Shown here one piece after another: positions 60,634 through 64,000 of a stretch of 64,000 bases of DNA. The notes below the pieces were generated by a model, which worked only from the letters and a program-made list of their open reading frames with translations, was not told the DNA's origin and searched no databases. The stretch spans positions 1 to 64,000 of the forward strand of contig JAYWHR010000056.1 of NCBI GenBank assembly GCA_043777675.1, given 5' to 3'. Position numbers and translations under genes: made by a program. The stretch is from JANMDU01 sp043777675. GTDB lineage: Bacteria > Pseudomonadota > Gammaproteobacteria > Burkholderiales > Burkholderiaceae_C. Position 1 is the first letter of the stretch. Each line of letters begins with the position of its first letter.

Positions 60634-62577
60634 TTAACGGCTTGCTGCGGGCGCTGGGGCGGACGCAGCGGGCATTGCAGCGCCTACGCTGCCTGCGGCT
60701 GCGTTAGGTGCACCGCCCGGCGCACCTGCTGGCGGGCGGCCAAGCTCAATCACGCGCACGGGTGTGTTGTCGCGCTGCAAGCGTTGCTGGCCAGCTACTA
60801 CGACGGTATCGCTCTCACTCAAGCCTTCAGTGATTTCCACCCGGCCTGGCCGGCGAATGCCCAGCTTGACTTCTTGGCGCTGCGAGACGAGGCGCTTGCC
60901 ATCGACGAAGCCGCTCATGTTGTAAGGCTGCGCGCCGCCTGCACCAGCAGCTCCACCGGCTCCAGCTGCGCCACTGGCAGCAGGGGCACCACCAGCCGCG
61001 GGTGTACTCGATGCGGCCGCGGCTACTTTGGCGGCCTCTGCAGCTTTGGCAGCATCAGCCGCTTGCTTGTCAGCAATCTCTTTGCCTTGCGCTTCAGTTT
61101 GCTCCACCACACGAATCACAAACTGCCGCCCGCCTTGTGGCACGATGGCTTCTTCAGGAATCGACAGCGCAGCTTCTTTGATATTAAACACGGCTGTGAC
61201 GCGAGCAAACATGCCAGGGCGCAATGGGCCACCGCCTGCTCCAGCACCACCTGGCCCACCACGGCCTGCTGGCGCAGCAGCACCTACAGCCGCAGGCCGA
61301 CTTGCACCACCCGGACCCCCTGCGCTTGGCGCAGCGCTTGCTGACGCACTCGCTTGCGGGCGCGCGCCGCCTGCGCCAAGTGCACCGCCGACTCCAGCAG
61401 CCCCACGGCCAGCAGGCGCGCCAGCTGCAGCACCGCTTGCGCCCGTTGCAAAGCCACCGCCCGCTGCAGCTCTGGCCACCACTGCCGCATTCGTGAACTG
61501 TGCACAACTCACCGCAATCGGGTCAACCGGCCGAGGCACTGCTACTGCAGGCGCAGAAGCCGGCCTCTGAGGTGGCCTTACTACAGGCTTGCCCATGGGT
61601 TTGTCTGCAGGCTTGCCACTTGATGTAGGCGCAACGCCCACACCAGCCGGCCGCCCGCCCGCTCCAGCGCCAGGTGCTCCCCCAGCCCCACCCGGCGCAG
61701 AGCCAGACCCACCTGCTGGTCTTTGAGCCATCGGCTCACCACCCGTATTGGGCAACACCGCCCGCACCAAGACCGAGCGCCCATTCGCATCCAGCTGCGG
61801 ATCAATCGCTTCAATCTTCGCTTTGAATTGCCGCCCCGGCATCGCATCGAGCTGCATCTCAATGGCCTGCTCACGGCGCAGTTTGCCGATGAAGCGCTCA
61901 GGCATGCGGAAATCTACAAACATGGAAGACAAATCTTCCAAATTCACCAAATCCGCGCCGTCTTTCACATAGTCGCCAAGGTTCACATTGCGAATGCCCA
62001 CCGTGCCATCAAACGGCGCAACCACGCGCATCCGATCCCAGCGTGCGCAAGCCAGTGAGACTTGGGCTTCGGCCACTTGTAGGTTCGCCGCGCTCTCGTC
62101 AAGCACACGCTGCGCCACAAAATTTTGCGCCACCAAATCTTGATTTCGCCGCAAATTCGCCCGCGCAATCGACATTTGCGCCTCCGCCTGACGCACTTCA
62201 GCGCGCTGCAAACCATCTTCCAATTGCATCATCACATCGCCGCGGCGCACACGTCCGCCATCTGTAAAGCCCAGCGTCTGCACGCGCCCGCTTACTTCGG
62301 GGCGGAGCATCACGTTTTGTTTGGAGCGCAGCGAGCCCACGGCCTGCGCATCGTCTTGCAAACGCGAAGCTTCCACCTTGGCCACCTCCACCGAAGGCAT
62401 GCCGCCCCCGCGAGGCGCGCCACCTGGGGCCGATGCTCCTGCAGCCGGAGCGCTAGCAGAGCCAGCCGCCGTCATTTCCTTCGGCCCGGTAGATTTGTTT
62501 TGATACCAATATGCCGCGCCCGCAGCTGCTGCAATTCCCACCACCGCCACTGCGGAATAAACAATTTTTGAAGCCAT
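60634..62577 (-). CDS. RND efflux periplasmic adaptor with large low-complexity insert
   Basis: The 647-residue product has a membrane anchor (about 1-25), biotinyl-lipoyl/hairpin parts (GSLRSKQNVMLRPEVSGRVQTLGFTDGGRVRRGDVMMQLEDG, ALREAEAQ-like hairpin helices, ARWDRMRVVAPFDGTVGIRNVNLGDYVKDGADLVNLEDL) and the beta-barrel. Adaptors normally have 370-450 residues. The extra length is a Gly/Ala/Pro-rich stretch about residues 284-445, plus a second at about 510-555 and an Ala-rich tail. It interrupts the barrel between VLPNTGG and RPGMFARVTAVF. It should still bridge the pump to an outer membrane channel. Confidence 0.87.
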   Translation of the reverse strand: MASKIVYSAVAVVGIAAAAGAAYWYQNKSTGPKEMTAAGSASAPAAGASAPGGAPRGGGMPSVEVAKVEASRLQDDAQAVGSLRSKQNVMLRPEVSGRVQTLGFTDGGRVRRGDVMMQLEDGLQRAEVRQAEAQMSIARANLRRNQDLVAQNFVAQRVLDESAANLQVAEAQVSLACARWDRMRVVAPFDGTVGIRNVNLGDYVKDGADLVNLEDLSSMFVDFRMPERFIGKLRREQAIEMQLDAMPGRQFKAKIEAIDPQLDANGRSVLVRAVLPNTGGEPMAQRPAGGSGSAPGGAGGAPGAGAGGRPAGVGVAPTSSGKPADKPMGKPVVRPPQRPASAPAVAVPRPVDPIAVSCAQFTNAAVVARAAAGGGFATGASGAAAGAPAGRGAAGVGGALGAGGARPQASASASAAPSAGGPGGASRPAAVGAAAPAGRGGPGGAGAGGGPLRPGMFARVTAVFNIKEAALSIPEEAIVPQGGRQFVIRVVEQTEAQGKEIADKQAADAAKAAEAAKVAAAASSTPAAGGAPAASGAAGAGGAAGAGGAQPYNMSGFVDGKRLVSQRQEVKLGIRRPGRVEITEGLSESDTVVVAGQQRLQRDNTPVRVIELGRPPAGAPGGAPNAAAGSVGAAMPAASAPAPAASR

Positions 62578-62711
62578 GGATGCCGTCTCTGAAGTGCTTT
62601 ACAAGCTCTGAAATAAGAGCTCTCGGTTTTAACAGACCTATGTTACAGGTAGTAGCCGTCTTAGCGCATCACAAGCTGATATGCCGAAGAGATTGACGTA
62701 CGGGGTAATCC

Positions 62712-63578
62712 CTAAACCCTAGGCTCACGGTTCCTCAACACATGCTCCACGCCCCAATACTCTGCTGCCTGCACCAGCAGCGCTTGATCCGCGCTGCTGC
62801 ACCAAATCACGCTGCCCACCTGTTCGCTTGGAGCACGCTTAGCCCCAAGTAGTTGCACAGTGCGCAGTGCGACCGGCTCGGCGTTATCAACAATCTTGAC
62901 CGCCTCGCCTGCAGCCAAACGAAACACCTCGCGTATCAGAGGGTAGTGTGTGCAACCGAGCACCAAGGTATCAAAAACCTCATTTTTTTCTTCATTTTCA
63001 GCATCGAATCTGGCTCTAGCCGGCATATATGCTGCGCAGACAGCTATCAAATCAGGAGCGTTTTGCCAAGCAACGCCACTTGCCGACAACTGCTCAATCC
63101 GATCCGCCAGACCATCGCAGGGCACGCAAGTGAAGCTCAGCGTACGCCCTGCCGCTAAGTGCTCCGCCTCCAACCTCGCTTTGAGCACAGCAAACTTCTC
63201 ACTCTGCAATGTCCCCCAAGTCGCGAGCACCAGCACCTGCCCCGTGCGCGTGGCCAGCGCTGCAGGTTTGAGCGCGGGCTCCACGCCAACAATCGGCAGC
63301 CATGGCCACTGCGCACGCAACGAGGAAATAGCCGCCGCAGTCGCTGTATTACAAGCGACCACCAGCGCTTTAATCTGATGCTCCTCCACGAGGTTTTGCA
63401 CAATCGACAGCGACCGCTCCCGCACAAACGCCTCACTCTTCTCGCCATAAGGGTTGTGAGCAGAATCTGCAAAATACACAAACTGCTCGTGCGGCAAATG
63501 CTTCCTCAAAGCTTTCAAAACGCTCAGGCCACCGATGCCGGAGTCGAATACGCCGATGGGTTGAGGATAAGCCTTCAA
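62712..63578 (-). CDS. murI: Glutamate racemase with repeat insert
   Basis: MurI makes D-glutamate for peptidoglycan. The 288-residue product has IGVFDSGIGGLSVLKAL, CNTATAAAISSLRAQWPWLPIVGVEPALKPA (catalytic Cys) and LGCTHYPLI (second Cys). Residues about 173-195 (DLIAVCAAYMPARARFDAENE) are encoded by an in-frame repeat copy, between the two catalytic halves, before FDTLVLGCTHYPL. The DUF2442 stop overlaps its ATG. Confidence 0.93.
   Translation of the reverse strand: MKAYPQPIGVFDSGIGGLSVLKALRKHLPHEQFVYFADSAHNPYGEKSEAFVRERSLSIVQNLVEEHQIKALVVACNTATAAAISSLRAQWPWLPIVGVEPALKPAALATRTGQVLVLATWGTLQSEKFAVLKARLEAEHLAAGRTLSFTCVPCDGLADRIEQLSASGVAWQNAPDLIAVCAAYMPARARFDAENEEKNEVFDTLVLGCTHYPLIREVFRLAAGEAVKIVDNAEPVALRTVQLLGAKRAPSEQVGSVIWCSSADQALLVQAAEYWGVEHVLRNREPRV
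62994..63060 (-). repeat. CPE palindromic repeat in murI
   Basis: TTTTCAGCATCGAATC, TCTAGCCGGCATATATGCTGCGCAGAC, AGCTATCAAATCAGGAGC. It is read in the same frame as the ppsA copy, giving the MPA tripeptide. Confidence 0.88.
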
Positions 63579-63823
63579 GCGACTTCTGAGGCGTGACGCG
63601 TCAGATCACCTTGACCAGCCAACAGGCCAGCTACCGAGATGTCTTCATCCAGACCATCCCAATGCAAGCCTGCGCTACTCAACTCCACTTGCGTGCGCTG
63701 GGCGGGCGTAGCTTCGAGCAAACGCGGAAACCATGCCAAGGGCACAGCAATCGTGCGGCCATCTGCGAGACTGACCCACATGCTGTCTTCGTCAAAGCGA
63801 ACAGCTTTAGGCGAAATGTTCAT
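63575..63823 (-). CDS. DUF2442 domain protein
   Basis: The 82-residue product matches DUF2442: PKAVRFDEDSMWVSLADGRTIAVPLAWFPRLLEATPAQRTQVELSSAGLHWDGLDEDISVAGLL. The family is often next to DUF4160 and is thought to be TA-related or a small beta-strand protein of unknown role. It overlaps murI by 4 bp. Confidence 0.85.
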   Translation of the reverse strand: MNISPKAVRFDEDSMWVSLADGRTIAVPLAWFPRLLEATPAQRTQVELSSAGLHWDGLDEDISVAGLLAGQGDLTRHASEVA

Positions 63824-63965
63824 TCCATGTCCTTTCGATCAATTCGGCATTGTCTGCCACCACTTGACTCAGCTCACGCAAAGTGCGCGCAACGCATATC
63901 AAAGCTGCTAAACAAATCACTGCGGCTTTGTACCGCGTGAACACATCAGCAAATTGATTGCTCAT
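63807..63965 (-). CDS. Small hypothetical ORF upstream of DUF2442 gene
   Basis: A 52-residue frame (MSNQFADVFTRYKAAVICLAALICV...TWNEHFA, then TAA) overlaps the DUF2442 start by 17 bp. It has one hydrophobic segment (about 13-26). It is not DUF4160. No strong ribosome-binding site is seen, and the family is not recognised, so it may be chance. Confidence 0.35.
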   Translation of the reverse strand: MSNQFADVFTRYKAAVICLAALICVARTLRELSQVVADNAELIERTWNEHFA

Positions 63966-64000
63966 AGTGTCAGCCTGCAGTTACTCCAATGCCTTTGAAT

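Noticed and set aside
62640..62690. Possible CPE copy upstream of the efflux adaptor gene
   Set aside because: TAGC, GCGCAT and TATGCCG occur in order, but the spacing is off by several bases and both ends are missing.

Overview
The window looks like a chromosome segment of a betaproteobacterium, most likely Burkholderiales and close to Comamonadaceae. The evidence is gene order and protein style: yfgM-like, bamB, der, hfq, hflX, hflK, hflC, DUF2065 in one block, yjgA next to mogA, cysE next to a TrmJ-type methylase, and ppsA with its ppsR regulator. No rRNA, tRNA or CRISPR array was seen. All calls come from reading the sequence; no database search was run.

Layout. (1) 0.1-7.7 kb, minus strand: conserved housekeeping operon (outer membrane assembly, ribosome GTPases, Hfq, HflKC). 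(2) 7.7-17.9 kb: accessory region with an MBL-fold hydrolase, a LysR gene broken by a stop, a TerC block, four toxin-antitoxin (TA) loci, two decayed hydrolase genes, and fragments showing that an MBL-relB-ppsA segment was once duplicated in tandem. (3) 17.9-30.7 kb, minus strand: ppsA, a periplasmic molybdenum aldehyde oxidoreductase (paoABC), and tamB/tamA. (4) 30.8-35.4 kb: a second decay zone with gene fragments, two BrnT/BrnA modules, a FitA/FitB-type pair and remnants of AlbA_2 and BRO-N genes. (5) 35.5-50.1 kb: ppsR, a transporter, sseA, a PstS-like protein, a DUF11 surface protein, a ZIP transporter, a dienelactone hydrolase, a tautomerase, yjgA, mogA, two FecR/LysM proteins with a cyclic-nucleotide-binding protein, cysE and trmJ. 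(6) 50.3-57.4 kb: a DUF11 protein, two fatty acid/sterol hydroxylase-family proteins, ybiB, cobA and a BaiN-type flavoprotein. (7) 57.5-64 kb, minus strand: RND pump and adaptor, murI, DUF2442 and a small ORF.

Two repeat systems stand out. The first is a palindromic element of about 55-70 bp, here called CPE for convenience, with about 16 copies in 64 kb. It lies between genes and also inside coding sequences, in frame: bamB, ppsA, sseA, trmJ, ybiB, the BaiN-type gene and murI. There it adds about 20 residues or, in bamB, supplies most of the lipoprotein signal peptide. This resembles the palindromic elements of Rickettsia that sit inside genes. The second is a pair of 143-147 bp multi-hairpin elements in opposite orientation at 52.6-53.0 kb. 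They share a 91-nt core but have entirely different, perfectly self-complementary arms.

How the genes work together: region 1 covers envelope and translation quality control; ppsA and ppsR form an enzyme-regulator pair now 15 kb apart; mogA fits with the molybdenum enzyme PaoABC; TamA/TamB export envelope proteins; the RND pump and adaptor form an efflux system. Accessory regions 2 and 4 hold seven TA loci, several of them decaying.
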